Source: Pseudomonadota bacterium
Lineage (GTDB): Bacteria > Pseudomonadota > Alphaproteobacteria > Rhodospirillales > Magnetospirillaceae
Length of the DNA: 41,586 bases
Direction of reading: 5' to 3'
Assembly: GCA_021847015.1 (NCBI GenBank)
Contig: JAJZVW010000026.1
Coordinates: 1 to 41,586, forward strand
In this document: positions 1 through 8,399 of the stretch, in pieces
Layout: each line of letters begins with the position of its first letter
Numbering within the stretch: position 1 is the first letter of the stretch
Notes under the pieces: generated by a model
What the model was told of the DNA's origin: nothing
What the model saw: the letters and a program-made list of their open reading frames with translations, nothing else
Database searches by the model: none
Translations under genes and position numbers: made by a program

Positions 1-34
1 ACAATACTTAATTCACATATGAATTAAGTATTGT
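1..34. repeat. Perfect AT-rich palindrome at window edge
   Basis: Two 15-bp arms (1-15 and 20-34) are exact inverted copies around a 4-base loop (CATA). The arms are strongly AT-rich against a GC-rich background. The palindrome lies about 40 bp downstream of the dnaQ stop on the minus strand, so it could form a transcript hairpin after the operon, but no following T-run is visible because the window ends. It could equally be an operator or the end of an element of a gene to the left. Structure is certain, role unknown. Confidence 0.6.
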
Positions 35-38
35 GTCC

Positions 39-71
39 CCGTATCTCCTCTCCGTATCTCCCCGTATCTCC
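39..71. repeat. Three short direct repeats CCGTATCTCC
   Basis: The 10-mer CCGTATCTCC occurs at 39-48, 52-61 and 62-71, between the edge palindrome and the dnaQ stop codon. The spacing is 13 and 10 bp. No function is recognised. They could be binding iterons or simple slippage products. Confidence 0.5.
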
Positions 72-75
72 GGCG

Positions 76-762
76 TTAGCCGGCCGGGTCCCGCAGCCAG
101 ATCGCGTTCTTGAGTTTGGCCACGAACGTCCGGTGCGCCTCCAGCTCCTCGGGCGACGGGGCATGGAGACGGGGTTCGCGGCGCTGCCGCGTCGTAACCG
201 CCGCCGCCTGGGCCGCGGCGGTCCGGCCCACCGCCAGTTCCAGTCCCGGCTGGCGGCCGCCGATGAGCTGGAGATAGACTTCGGCCAGCAATTCGGCGTC
301 CAGCAGCGCCCCGTGCTTGGTGCGGTGGGCGTTGTCGATCTCGAAGCGGCGGCACAGCGCGTCGAGATTGGCCTGGGCGCCGGGGAAGCGCTTGCGCGCG
401 ATCACCACCGTATCGACCGCGCGCGTCATGGACAGTGCGGGGAATCCCAGCCGCGCCAGCTCGGCGTTGAGGAACCGCATGTCGAATTCGGCGTTGTGGA
501 TCACCAGCGGCGCTTCGCCGATGAACTCCAGGAAATCGGCCACCACCTCGGCGAAGACGGGATGGCCGGCCAGAAAGTCCGCCGACAGGCCGTGGATCCG
601 GAACGCCTCCTCGGGCATGTCCCGTTCGGGGTTGAGGTATTTGTGGAAGATCTCGCCGGTGGGCAGGTGGTTGACCAGTTCCACGCAGCCGATCTCGACC
701 AGCCGGTGGCCGGAGAGGGGATCGAGGCCGGTGGTTTCGGTATCGAGGACTATTTCGCGCAT
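76..762 (-). CDS. dnaQ: DNA polymerase III epsilon subunit (3'-5' proofreading exonuclease)
   Basis: DnaQ removes misincorporated bases during replication as part of the polymerase III core. The 228-residue protein opens with MREIVLDTETTGLDP, the ExoI motif carrying the two metal-binding acidic residues. It continues with the ExoII region HNAEFDMRFLNAEL near residue 92 and an ExoIII-type HGALLDAELLAEVY near residue 148, in the family order. I chose the ATG at 760-762 because homologues start directly at this motif; an upstream in-frame start would add 17 residues without support. The start lies inside the 3' end of coaE (13-bp overlap), so it is the last gene of the maf-aroE-coaE-dnaQ operon and probably translationally coupled. 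The C-terminal polymerase-binding tail is short, alanine- and arginine-rich. Confidence 0.95.
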   Translation of the reverse strand: MREIVLDTETTGLDPLSGHRLVEIGCVELVNHLPTGEIFHKYLNPERDMPEEAFRIHGLSADFLAGHPVFAEVVADFLEFIGEAPLVIHNAEFDMRFLNAELARLGFPALSMTRAVDTVVIARKRFPGAQANLDALCRRFEIDNAHRTKHGALLDAELLAEVYLQLIGGRQPGLELAVGRTAAAQAAAVTTRQRREPRLHAPSPEELEAHRTFVAKLKNAIWLRDPAG

Positions 763-1415
763 GGTTCCCGGCGGCGAAGCGACGACCGGTACACGCGGGG
801 CGGCGGCGGCCACTGGCCCCGGCCCGGCCGGTTCCGCACCAGTGTGACCGCCCGAACGAGGCGGCGCAAGGCCAAGAGGCGGCCGCTTCCGGTGGGAATG
901 ACGGAATCGGCGCGGCGGAGCTTGTCCGCGTCGGGCATCTGCCGTGCGCGGATGGCGGCCAGCCGCGCCGGACTCATCCCCGGCCGCAGCAGCACCCGCT
1001 GCGCCTGGAGGAAAGCGGGCGCGGTCACCACCGCCACGGCGTCGCAGCGCCGCTCGGCCCCGGTCTCGAACAGCAAGGGGATGTCCAGCACCGCGAGCGC
1101 CGCGCCGCGCCGGGCGCAGCGCTTGAGGAAGGCGCGTTCGGCTTCGCGCACCAGGGGATGGAGGATCGCTTCCAGCCGCCGCAGAGCCGCCGGGTCGCCG
1201 AACACGCGGCGCCCCAGTTCGGCCCGGTCGACCGCACCGGCTACGACGGTGCCGGGAAAGGCCGCTTCGACCCGCGCCACCGCGGCGCCGCCCTTGGCCA
1301 GCAGGCGGTGGACGGCCGCATCGGCGTCGTGCACCGGCAAGCCGAGCCGGCGCAGCATGCCGGCCGCCGTGCTCTTGCCCATGCCGATGGAGCCGGTGAG
1401 GCCGAGGATCTTCAT
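750..1415 (-). CDS. coaE: Dephospho-CoA kinase
   Basis: CoaE phosphorylates the 3' hydroxyl of dephospho-CoA with ATP, the last step of coenzyme A synthesis. The 221-residue product begins MKILGLTGSIGMGKST, a textbook P-loop at the N-terminus, followed by the DADAAVH segment and the LDIPLLFETGAE block typical of the family. The start ATG (1413-1415) is one base from the aroE stop codon. The C-terminal ~25 residues (proline and arginine rich) run over the dnaQ start and look like a lineage-specific extension produced by the overlap. Cytoplasmic, housekeeping. Confidence 0.95.
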   Translation of the reverse strand: MKILGLTGSIGMGKSTAAGMLRRLGLPVHDADAAVHRLLAKGGAAVARVEAAFPGTVVAGAVDRAELGRRVFGDPAALRRLEAILHPLVREAERAFLKRCARRGAALAVLDIPLLFETGAERRCDAVAVVTAPAFLQAQRVLLRPGMSPARLAAIRARQMPDADKLRRADSVIPTGSGRLLALRRLVRAVTLVRNRPGRGQWPPPPRVYRSSLRRREPCAK

Positions 1416-1416
1416 G

Positions 1417-2253
1417 TCACGCCAGGACGAAACGCCGCAGTTCGGCGGTGACCCGGGGACGCGCGCCGAACCAGGCTTCGAAGGCAGGCACGGCCTGCCA
1501 CAGCAGCATGCCCAGCCCGTCCACCGTCGGGTTGCCGCGCCGCCTGGCCGCCGCCAGGAGTTCGGTTTCCAGCGGGGCGTAGACGATGTCGTTGACCACC
1601 GCGCCGGCCGGCAGGGGAGCCAGATCGATGTCCAGCGGCGGCGCTCCGGCCATTCCCAGCGTGGTGGTGTTGACCAGCAGGGCGGCGCCGGCCAGCGCGT
1701 CGGACCGCTCCTCCCACGCCACCGCCCGCACCGGCCCGCCGAATTCGGCTTCCAGCGCCAGGGCGCGCTCGCGCGAGCGGTTGGCCGCACGGATCTCGGG
1801 CACGCCGGCCTCGGCCAGCGCGGCGACCACCGCCCGCGCGGCACCGCCCGCGCCCAGCACCACCGCCGGCCCGGCCGCGGGGCTCCATTGCGATGCGCCC
1901 TGGCGGAGGTTTTCGAGGAAGCCGAAGGCGTCGGTATTGCGCCCCTCGATCAGGCCGTCGGGCAGCACCACCAGGGTGTTGACCGCGCCGATCCGCGCCG
2001 CCATGGGATCGACCTCGTCCGCCAGGGCGAAGGCCGCCTCCTTGTGGGGAACGGTGACGTTGGCCCCGGCGAAGCCCAGCTTGGGCAAAGCGGCGACCGC
2101 CAGGGCGAAATCCTCGGGCCTCACCGGCAAGGGGACATAGGCGCCGTCGATGCCGAGGGCGTCCAGCCAGTAACCGTGCAGGCGGGGCGAGCGGGAATGG
2201 CCCACCGGCCATCCCATCACACCGGCGACGCGGGCTTTTCCGCTGGGGATCAT
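1417..2253 (-). CDS. aroE: Shikimate dehydrogenase (NADP+)
   Basis: AroE reduces 3-dehydroshikimate to shikimate in the aromatic amino acid pathway. The 278-residue protein has the substrate-binding N-terminus ([16 protein letters not shown]), the catalytic-lysine segment [11 protein letters not shown] near residue 65, the Rossmann glycine loop [10 protein letters not shown] near residue 133, and the C-terminal GLGMLLWQA motif. The start ATG overlaps the maf stop codon (ATGA, 2250-2253), and the stop sits one base before coaE, so the genes are read as one message. Length is normal for the family. Confidence 0.95.
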   Translation of the reverse strand: MIPSGKARVAGVMGWPVGHSRSPRLHGYWLDALGIDGAYVPLPVRPEDFALAVAALPKLGFAGANVTVPHKEAAFALADEVDPMAARIGAVNTLVVLPDGLIEGRNTDAFGFLENLRQGASQWSPAAGPAVVLGAGGAARAVVAALAEAGVPEIRAANRSRERALALEAEFGGPVRAVAWEERSDALAGAALLVNTTTLGMAGAPPLDIDLAPLPAGAVVNDIVYAPLETELLAAARRRGNPTVDGLGMLLWQAVPAFEAWFGARPRVTAELRRFVLA

Positions 2254-2840
2254 GAGGTCAGTTCTCCCTGGTCGCGCAGGAAATCGAGAAGCGGCAGCAA
2301 CGGCAGCCCGAGGATGGTGAAATAGTCGCCCTCGACCGATTGGAAAAGCTGGGCGCCAAGCCCCTCCACCTGGTAGGCGCCGACCGAGGCGAGGACGTCA
2401 CCGCCGGCTTGGGCCATGTATTCGTCGAGAAACCGCTCCGAGAAATGCCGCATGGTCAGGGCCGCCGCGTCGACCGCATGCCACAGCCGCCGGCCGTCGC
2501 ACACCGCCACCGCCGCGCTGGTCAAGCGGTGGCTCCGGCCGCGCAGGGCCAGCAACTGGGCGCGGGCGGCGTCTTCGTCGGGCGGCTTGTCGAACCAGCG
2601 TCCATCGCAATCGAGCATCTGGTCGGCGCCGACGACGATGCGGCCGGGATGGCGGGCCGACACCCGCACGGCCTTGCGTTCGGCCAGGGCTTCGGCCGCC
2701 TGCCCGGATTCGGCGCCGTCGGCGGCGAGGGCGCGTTTCACCGCGCCCTCGTCGATATCGGCGGCATCGACGACCAGATCGACGCCCGCCTGTTCCAGCA
2801 TGCGGCGGCGGGTCGGCGAGCCCGAGGCGAGGACGATCAT
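2250..2840 (-). CDS. maf: Maf-family nucleotide pyrophosphatase
   Basis: Maf proteins hydrolyse non-canonical or modified nucleoside triphosphates to monophosphates (house-cleaning) and have been linked to septum inhibition. The 196-residue product opens with [15 protein letters not shown], the conserved substrate-binding motif. It also shows [16 protein letters not shown] (the acidic catalytic region) and the late [13 protein letters not shown] segment typical of the YhdE/YceF type. The start at 2838-2840 was preferred over an in-frame ATG six codons upstream because the family begins at this motif. It is the first gene of the maf-aroE-coaE-dnaQ operon; a copy of the dispersed repeat lies just upstream. 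Confidence 0.93.
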   Translation of the reverse strand: MIVLASGSPTRRRMLEQAGVDLVVDAADIDEGAVKRALAADGAESGQAAEALAERKAVRVSARHPGRIVVGADQMLDCDGRWFDKPPDEDAARAQLLALRGRSHRLTSAAVAVCDGRRLWHAVDAAALTMRHFSERFLDEYMAQAGGDVLASVGAYQVEGLGAQLFQSVEGDYFTILGLPLLPLLDFLRDQGELTS

Positions 2841-2865
2841 GGCCGAACCCGTCCGCATGCCCCGC

Positions 2866-2942
2866 GAGAACGATCCCTCGCCGACGGCTCGGGATGACAG
2901 CCTCGTTTGTCGTCCCGAGCGCAGCCGGGGGACCTTTCACGC
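2866..2942. repeat. Dispersed inverted repeat, copy A
   Basis: Arms GATCCCTCG...CTCGGGATGACA (left) and GTCGTCCCGAGCG...GACCTTTCACGC (right) form an imperfect stem between ppsR and maf. It belongs to a family seen nine times in intergenic positions of this window. It could fold in the RNA on either strand. Confidence 0.7.
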
Positions 2943-2976
2943 ATGGCGCCCGTCGCGGGCCGGCGATCATGCGGCG

Positions 2977-3816
2977 TCATGGCGCCTGGCCTTCCGATTG
3001 CCCGTTCTGCCCGGCATGCTGGGCATGAAGCTGGATGATGGTCGCCGAGGCCTCTTCGATGGAGCGGCGCGTCACGTCCACCACCGGCCAGCCGTGGCGG
3101 GCGAACAGGCGCCGCGCCCACAGCACCTCCTCGCGCACCTTCTCGAACTGGGCATAACCGGATTCCTCTTCCTGGTTCAGGAAGCGCAGCCGCGCCCGGC
3201 GGATGTCGGACAGGCTCTTGGGGTCCTTGGTCAAGCCCACCACCAGCGGGCGGCGGGCAGCTTCGAGCTGGGGCGGCAGGGCCATCTCGGGCACCAGGGG
3301 ATAATTGGCGCATTTGTAGCCGCGGTTGGCGAGGTACATGCAGGTGGGCGTCTTGGAGGTGCGCGAGATGCCGACCAGGACGATGTCCGCCTCCTCGATG
3401 GTGTCCATCTGCTGGCCATCGTCGTGGCCCAGGGTGAATTGCATGGCGTCGATGCGGGCGAAGTACTCGGCGTCGAGCTGGTACTGGCGGCCCGGCATCG
3501 CCTTGATTTCGGCGCCGAGATGGCCGGCCAGCGTTGCCAGCACCGGATCGAGCACCGGGATGCAGGGAATCTTGAGCTGGCGGCAGGCTTCCTCCAATAC
3601 CCCGCGCACGCTGATGTCCACCAGCGTGAACAGGACGATGCCCGGATTGTCCTCGACCCCGGCGATCACACGCTCGACCTGCCCCTGGGTGCGGACCAGC
3701 CACCAATTGTGCTGAACCGCCTGGACGCCCTCGAACTGCACCATGCAGGCGCGGGCGACCGAAGTGACGGTCTCGCCGGTCGCGTCGGAGACGAGGTGGA
3801 GGTGGAACGTGCGCAT
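2977..3816 (-). CDS. ppsR: PEP synthase / PPDK regulatory protein (DUF299 bifunctional kinase-phosphorylase)
   Basis: This family inactivates phosphoenolpyruvate synthase or pyruvate phosphate dikinase by ADP-dependent phosphorylation of a threonine and reverses it by phosphate-dependent dephosphorylation. The 279-residue protein starts MRTFHLHLVSDATGET, the conserved family N-terminus, and carries the P-loop-like nucleotide-binding segment VGISRTSKTPTCMYLANRG near residue 150. The in-frame reading continues upstream without a plausible homologous start, so ATG 3814-3816 is used. The gene points away from the putative origin. The same ppsR-origin-hemE arrangement is known around the Caulobacter origin, which supports the call by context. 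The partner enzyme is not in the window. Confidence 0.92.
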   Translation of the reverse strand: MRTFHLHLVSDATGETVTSVARACMVQFEGVQAVQHNWWLVRTQGQVERVIAGVEDNPGIVLFTLVDISVRGVLEEACRQLKIPCIPVLDPVLATLAGHLGAEIKAMPGRQYQLDAEYFARIDAMQFTLGHDDGQQMDTIEEADIVLVGISRTSKTPTCMYLANRGYKCANYPLVPEMALPPQLEAARRPLVVGLTKDPKSLSDIRRARLRFLNQEEESGYAQFEKVREEVLWARRLFARHGWPVVDVTRRSIEEASATIIQLHAQHAGQNGQSEGQAP

Positions 3817-4220
3817 CGCCTGTGAATCCCGTGCAAGACTGGGGATAACCGGCCCGAAGACGGATAGCCGACAAAAAGACCGCACCGGCGCGGCGGTCTT
3901 ATCGACCCGGCGATCCCGTTGTGAACGGCGGAACGCCCTCGCCCGAGAATATCGTGAATTTTCCCGGCCGCCACCGGTTTCCCCCCTTATCCACCCTTTT
4001 CGAAAAGCCGATTCCGGCCGGATCGGCGCCGCTTTCCGCAGCCGATCCCCAGTTTTCCACCGGCGCGGTGCGAACCGGCTCCGACGGAGGACAAGCCTGT
4101 GGACAAAAGCGGGAGCGATTCCGATCCCCGCTATCCACAGGACACTACAAAAGCAACCACCTTTCATCAGAGTCTTAAACCTTGTATGAGGTGTGACCGA
4201 TCCACGCCCGGGAGAGAGCC
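3817..4220. other. oriC: Probable chromosomal replication origin (oriC)
   Basis: This 404-bp gene-free stretch separates two divergent gene sets. DnaA-box-like 9-mers (consensus TTATNCACA) are seen at 3840-3848 (reverse, TTATCCCCA), 3987-3995 (TTATCCACC), 4053-4061 (TTTTCCACC), 4098-4106 (reverse, TTGTCCACA) and 4131-4139 (CTATCCACA), each with one or two mismatches. GANTC methylation sites, used by CcrM in alphaproteobacteria, lie at 3824, 4010, 4117 and 4170. The stretch 4140-4190 is the AT-richest part and could be the unwinding element. Position next to hemE and ppsR, and 10-12 kb from three parS sites, matches known alphaproteobacterial origins. No experiment is visible here, so this is a strong inference. 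Confidence 0.8.
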
Positions 4221-4224
4221 TTGA
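4186..4224 (+). other. Possible 12-codon upstream ORF overlapping the hemE start
   Basis: ATG at 4186 opens a 12-residue frame ([12 protein letters not shown]) whose TGA stop (4222-4224) overlaps the TTG start of hemE (4221-4223). No good ribosome site precedes it, so it may be chance. If translated, ribosomes would terminate on the hemE start and could re-initiate there. Confidence 0.2.
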
Positions 4225-5255
4225 CCGTCAAGCCGTTCCTGCGCGCCCTCGCCGGCGAGCCCATCACGCCGCCACCCTTTTGGCTGATGCGCCAGGCCGG
4301 CCGCTACCTGCCCGAATACCGCGAGACCCGCGCCCGCGCCGGCAGCTTCCTCGACCTGTGCTACAATCCGGAACTGGCGGTCGAGGTAACCCTTCAGCCG
4401 CTGCGCCGCTATGCCATGGACGCGGCCATCCTGTTTTCCGACATCCTCGTGATTCCCGATGCGCTCGGCCAGTCCGTCGCCTTCCGCGAAGGCGAAGGTC
4501 CGATCCTGCCGCCCATTCGCTCGGCAAGGGATCTGGACCGCCTTGGCACCCCGGGACTGCTCGACCGCCTTGCTCCTGTGATCGAAACGGTCCGCCGTCT
4601 GTCCACCGCCATCCCTTCGACCACCGCCCTCATCGGCTTCGCCGGGGCGCCGTGGACGGTGGCGACCTACATGATCGAGGGCGGCGGTTCCAAGGATTTC
4701 GGCCACGCCAAGCGCATGATGTGGGGCGAGCCCCAGCTTTTCGCCCGGCTGATGGAGCTCGTGACGGCCGCCACCGGCGATTACCTGATCGCCCAGATCG
4801 ACGCCGGCGCCGAAGCCATCCAGATTTTCGACACCTGGGCCGGGGCCCTGCCGGAGACGGAGTTCCGCCGCTGGGCCATCGGGCCGGCGCGGCATTTGGC
4901 CGACCGCATCCATGCGGAGCGGCCGGGCGTGCCGGTAATCGGGTTTCCGCGCGGCGCCGGCGTTTTGTACCGGGCCTATGTGGAGGAGACCGGAGTGGAC
5001 GGCGTCAGCCTCGACACGTCCGTTCCCCTGGCCTGGGCGGCGGAGGTCTTGCAACCGCTCTGCACCGTGCAGGGAAACCTCGATCCCATGCTGCTGGTGG
5101 CCGGCGGCGAAGCCCTGGATACCGGCATAGACCGCATCCTGGCGACGCTGGGCAAGGGGCCGTTCATCTTCAACCTCGGCCACGGCATCGTGCCCGCCAC
5201 GCCGCCCGGAAACGTGGCGCGGCTGGCGGACAGGGTAAAGGCCTGGCGGGGATAG
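4221..5255 (+). CDS. hemE: Uroporphyrinogen decarboxylase
   Basis: HemE removes four carboxyl groups from uroporphyrinogen III to give coproporphyrinogen III in haem and chlorophyll synthesis. The 344-residue protein has the signature [16 protein letters not shown] at residues 18-33 with the substrate-binding arginines. It also has the catalytic-aspartate region [16 protein letters not shown] near residue 72, [16 protein letters not shown] near residue 138, and [13 protein letters not shown] near the C-terminus. The start is an unusual TTG at 4221, preceded by a GGGAGAGA ribosome site; no ATG in frame fits the family start better. It is the first gene of hemE-hemH-hemJ and directly abuts the putative origin, so its promoter probably lies within the origin region. 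Confidence 0.95.
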   Translation: MTVKPFLRALAGEPITPPPFWLMRQAGRYLPEYRETRARAGSFLDLCYNPELAVEVTLQPLRRYAMDAAILFSDILVIPDALGQSVAFREGEGPILPPIRSARDLDRLGTPGLLDRLAPVIETVRRLSTAIPSTTALIGFAGAPWTVATYMIEGGGSKDFGHAKRMMWGEPQLFARLMELVTAATGDYLIAQIDAGAEAIQIFDTWAGALPETEFRRWAIGPARHLADRIHAERPGVPVIGFPRGAGVLYRAYVEETGVDGVSLDTSVPLAWAAEVLQPLCTVQGNLDPMLLVAGGEALDTGIDRILATLGKGPFIFNLGHGIVPATPPGNVARLADRVKAWRG

Positions 5256-5260
5256 ATCGC

Positions 5261-6268
5261 ATGGCCAGGACGGCGGTGGTCCTGTTCAATTTGGGGGGAC
5301 CGGACAGCCCGGCCGCCGTCGAACCGTTCCTGTTCAACCTGTTCAACGATCCGGCCATCATCGGCGCGCCCCTGCCTGTCCGCTGGCTGATCGCCAAGCT
5401 GGTGTCGCGTCGACGGGCACCGACCGCCCGCGCCATCTACGAACGTATCGGCGGTGCCTCGCCGTTGCTGCCAGAGACCCAGGCGCAGGTCCGTGCCCTC
5501 GAAGCCGAGCTGGGCGCTGATTACCGGGTCCTGATCGCCATGCGGTATTGGCACCCTTTCACTGAACAGGCGGTGGCGGAAGCCAAGGAATGGGGCGCCG
5601 AGCACGTCGTCCTGCTGCCCCTTTATCCGCAGTTTTCCACCACGACCACCGGCTCGTCCCTGAAGGCCTGGCGCAAGGCGGCTGCCCGCGCGGGTCTCGA
5701 CGTGCCCACCCGAACCGTCTGCTGCTATCCCAGCCAAACCGGTCTGGTGAGGGCGATGGCGGACCTGGTGCGCACGGGTTGGGCGGAAGCGTCGGCACGC
5801 GGGCGGCCGCGAGTTCTGTTTTCCGCCCATGGTCTGCCGAAAAACGTGGTGAACAAGGGCGATCCCTATCCGCTGCATGTGGCGGAAACCGCGGCGGCGG
5901 TCGCGGCGGCCACGGAGATTCCCGATCTGGATTGGGCGGTGTGCTATCAAAGCCGGGTCGGTCCGATGGAATGGATCGGCCCGTCCACCGAGGATGAACT
6001 GGCCCGGGCCGGAAACGACAAGGTACCGGTGGTGGTGGCCCCTATCGCCTTCGTGTCCGAGCATTCTGAAACCCTGGTGGAGCTGGATATCGAATATCGC
6101 CACCGCGCCGATGCCCTTGGTGTGCCGGGCTATGTCCGGGCCAGTGCCGCCGGCTGCCATCCGGCTTTCATTTCCGGGCTGGCTGATCTCATACGCGACC
6201 CCGGCCACCTGCGGGGACGGGCCTGCGCGGCGGCCGGACGAACCTGTGTCTTGGAAGGGGTGCCATGA
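5261..6268 (+). CDS. hemH: Ferrochelatase
   Basis: HemH inserts Fe2+ into protoporphyrin IX to make protohaem. The 335-residue product starts MARTAVVLFNLGGPDSP, the family N-terminus. It carries YPQFSTTTTGSS near residue 125, the FSAHGLPKNVV motif with the metal-binding histidine near residue 190, and the acidic/histidine active-site segment SEHSETLVELDIEY near residue 267. The start is five bases after the hemE stop. Its stop TGA overlaps the hemJ ATG. No C-terminal transmembrane segment or extra Cys-rich iron-sulfur cluster motif is seen. Confidence 0.95.
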   Translation: MARTAVVLFNLGGPDSPAAVEPFLFNLFNDPAIIGAPLPVRWLIAKLVSRRRAPTARAIYERIGGASPLLPETQAQVRALEAELGADYRVLIAMRYWHPFTEQAVAEAKEWGAEHVVLLPLYPQFSTTTTGSSLKAWRKAAARAGLDVPTRTVCCYPSQTGLVRAMADLVRTGWAEASARGRPRVLFSAHGLPKNVVNKGDPYPLHVAETAAAVAAATEIPDLDWAVCYQSRVGPMEWIGPSTEDELARAGNDKVPVVVAPIAFVSEHSETLVELDIEYRHRADALGVPGYVRASAAGCHPAFISGLADLIRDPGHLRGRACAAAGRTCVLEGVP

Positions 6269-6699
6269 CCGGCGAGCATTATCTGTGGCTGAAATCCCTG
6301 CACGTCATGGCCGTGATCTCGTGGATGGCTGGGCTGCTCTACATGCCGCGCCTGTTCGTTTACCACGCCACGGTCAAGGCCGGCTCGGAGGCGTCCGAAA
6401 CCTTCAAGGTGATGGAACGCCGGCTGATGAACGCCATCATGATCCCGGCCGCGGCGCTGAGCTGGGCGTCGGGCCTGACCATGGCGTGGTCGGGGGGGTT
6501 GTTCACCGAAGCCTGGTTCCATGCCAAGCTGGCCCTGGTGGTTCTGCTGACCGTCAGCCACGCAATGATGGAACGCTGGCGGCGGGGTTTCGCCACTGAC
6601 CGCAACGCTCATCCCCAGCGGTTTTACCGGATGGCCAATGAAGTGCCCACGGTGTTGATGATCGGCATCGTCATCCTGGTGATCGTCAAGCCGTTCTGA
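6265..6699 (+). CDS. hemJ: Protoporphyrinogen IX oxidase HemJ, membrane protein
   Basis: HemJ oxidises protoporphyrinogen IX to protoporphyrin IX and replaces HemG/HemY in many alphaproteobacteria and cyanobacteria. The 144-residue protein has four predicted membrane helices and the family motif LHVMAVISWMAGLLYMPRLF, with the conserved histidine at residue 13. It has a second WFHAKLALVVLL block and the conserved C-terminus NEVPTVLMIGIVILVIVKPF. It overlaps hemH by four bases (ATGA), so the last three-step haem pathway is nearly contiguous here. The final Phe codon and stop are part of an 11-bp direct repeat created or used by the downstream MITE, so the insertion left the protein intact. Confidence 0.93.
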   Translation: MTGEHYLWLKSLHVMAVISWMAGLLYMPRLFVYHATVKAGSEASETFKVMERRLMNAIMIPAAALSWASGLTMAWSGGLFTEAWFHAKLALVVLLTVSHAMMERWRRGFATDRNAHPQRFYRMANEVPTVLMIGIVILVIVKPF

Positions 6700-6704
6700 T
6701 CAAC
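6694..6704. repeat. Left direct repeat of MITE copy 1
   Basis: TTCTGATCAAC is repeated exactly at 6900-6910, flanking the element at 6705-6899; identity extends a further 2-3 bases to the left of both copies. It covers the end of hemJ including its stop. Best explained as target-site duplication. Confidence 0.65.
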
Positions 6705-6899
6705 CAGGGCTCGAAACTCGGATGACTGAATCCTTGACGCCCCCGCGAGCGATGGTGTCATCCCGAGCGGAGCGAGGGATCTTTCGGGCACAAACGGCAG
6801 CCGCTAGCGGCTGAAAGATCTCGTCGCTGTCGCTCTGTCGGGATGACACGGGGGTGGACGATGACATTGACCAATTCAAAACCTGAGTTCGGAGCCCCG
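6705..6899 (-). mobile_element. Non-coding MITE-like element, copy 1 (about 195 bp)
   Basis: The element starts CAGGGCTCGAAACTCGG and ends CTGAGTTCGGAGCCCCG, imperfect terminal inverted repeats, and is flanked by 11-bp direct repeats. Read on the minus strand it aligns along its whole length with the second copy at 33813-34008, including the internal CATCCCGAC and GGGATGACACCA arms. It has no open reading frame of interest, so any transposase must act in trans. It lies between hemJ and rho and makes up most of the 393-bp gap; the rest (6911-7092) is the rho leader. Confidence 0.75.
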
Positions 6900-6918
6900 T
6901 TCTGATCAACAATCCTGT

Positions 6919-6947
6919 TTGACAGAACCCCGGGCTTTGGCTAAAGG
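6919..6947 (+). promoter_or_regulatory. Candidate rho promoter
   Basis: TTGACA at 6919-6924 is a perfect -35 hexamer, and 17 bp further TAAAGG (6942-6947) is a weak -10. It lies just right of the MITE target duplication and would give a roughly 140-base leader before rho. Spacing is ideal, the -10 is poor, so only moderate support. Confidence 0.4.
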
Positions 6948-7092
6948 TGGGCAAAACCCCCAGGGCCGCTCGAAGCCCGAATCCCAAGACCCCCGTTGAC
7001 CCCCGCGCCGGATCACCATCCGATTCCAGGCCATTGGCCCTGGGCTCCCACGCGCCGGGGGACGCGACCGCAGCCCATACGGACGCCATTCC

Positions 7093-8349
7093 ATGCATCT
7101 CCAGGAACTCAAACAGAAAACTCCGGCCGAATTGCTGGCTTTCGCCGAGCAGATCGAAATCGAGAATGCGAGCACGCTGCGCAAGCAGGACATGATGTTC
7201 GCCATTCTCAAGCAACTGGCTGACGCCGATACGCCGATCTACGGCGACGGTGTGCTGGAGATCCTTCAGGACGGCTTCGGTTTCCTGCGCAGTCCCCAGG
7301 CGAATTACCTGCCGGGACCGGACGACATCTACGTCAGTCCCAGCCAGGTGCGGCGCTTCGGCTTGCGCACCGGCGATACGGTGGAAGGGCAGATCCGGGC
7401 GCCCAAGGACGGCGAGCGCTATTTCGCGCTCCTGAAGGTAAACACCATCAATTTCGAGCCGCCGGAAAACGTCCGCCACCGCATCAACTTCGACAATCTG
7501 ACGCCGCTTTATCCGGACAAGAAGCTCCGGCTGGAGATCGACAATCCGCTGTCGAAGGACCTCACCACCCGCGTCATCGACCTGGTGGCGCCGTTGGGCA
7601 AGGGCCAGCGCGGACTGATCGTGGCGCCGCCGCGTACCGGCAAGACGGTGATGCTGCAAAACATCGCGCATGCCATCGCCGCCAACCAGCCCGAGGTCTA
7701 CCTCATCGTCCTTCTGATCGACGAGCGCCCCGAGGAAGTGACCGACATGGCCCGCTCGGTGAAGGGCGAGGTCATCAGCTCGACCTTCGACGAGCCGGCG
7801 TCGCGGCACGTCCAGGTCACGGAGATGGTGCTGGAAAAGGCCAAGCGGCTGGTGGAGCACAAGCGCGACGTGGTCATCCTGCTGGATTCCATCACCCGTC
7901 TCGCGCGGGCCTACAACACCGTGGTGCCCAGCTCGGGCAAAGTGCTGACCGGCGGTGTGGACGCCAACGCGCTGCAACGCCCGAAGCGGTTCTTCGGCGC
8001 CGCCCGCAACATCGAGGAAGGGGGCAGCCTGACCATCATCGCCACCGCCCTTATCGATACCGGCAGCCGCATGGACGAGGTGATCTTCGAGGAGTTCAAG
8101 GGTACCGGCAATTCCGAGATCATCCTGGACCGCAAGCTGTCCGACAAGCGCACCTTCCCGGCCATCGACATCACCCGCTCGGGCACGCGCAAGGAGGAAT
8201 TGCTGGTCGAGAAGGGCGTGCTGTCGAAGATGTGGGTGCTGCGCCGCATCCTGATGCCGATGGGCGTGGTGGACGCCATGGAATTCCTGGTGGACAAGCT
8301 GAAGCAGTCGAAAAACAACTCCGATTTCTTCGAGGCTATGAATAGCTGA
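7093..8349 (+). CDS. rho: Transcription termination factor Rho
   Basis: Rho is the hexameric RNA-dependent ATPase that terminates untranslated transcripts. The 418-residue protein has the N-terminal helical domain ([20 protein letters not shown]), and the cold-shock-like RNA-binding domain with [22 protein letters not shown] around residue 60. It also has the Walker A loop VAPPRTGKT near residue 180, Walker [17 protein letters not shown] near residue 262, and the R-loop/Q-loop region to the end. Length matches the usual ~419 residues. The ribosome site is weak (ACGGA). The leader is long and GC-rich; Rho is often autoregulated through its leader, but no attenuator is proven here. Confidence 0.97.
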   Translation: MHLQELKQKTPAELLAFAEQIEIENASTLRKQDMMFAILKQLADADTPIYGDGVLEILQDGFGFLRSPQANYLPGPDDIYVSPSQVRRFGLRTGDTVEGQIRAPKDGERYFALLKVNTINFEPPENVRHRINFDNLTPLYPDKKLRLEIDNPLSKDLTTRVIDLVAPLGKGQRGLIVAPPRTGKTVMLQNIAHAIAANQPEVYLIVLLIDERPEEVTDMARSVKGEVISSTFDEPASRHVQVTEMVLEKAKRLVEHKRDVVILLDSITRLARAYNTVVPSSGKVLTGGVDANALQRPKRFFGAARNIEEGGSLTIIATALIDTGSRMDEVIFEEFKGTGNSEIILDRKLSDKRTFPAIDITRSGTRKEELLVEKGVLSKMWVLRRILMPMGVVDAMEFLVDKLKQSKNNSDFFEAMNS

Positions 8350-8399
8350 TCGGATAATCCCCATATGAGAGCATGACCCCGCCGACGGAGGTGGGCGGC

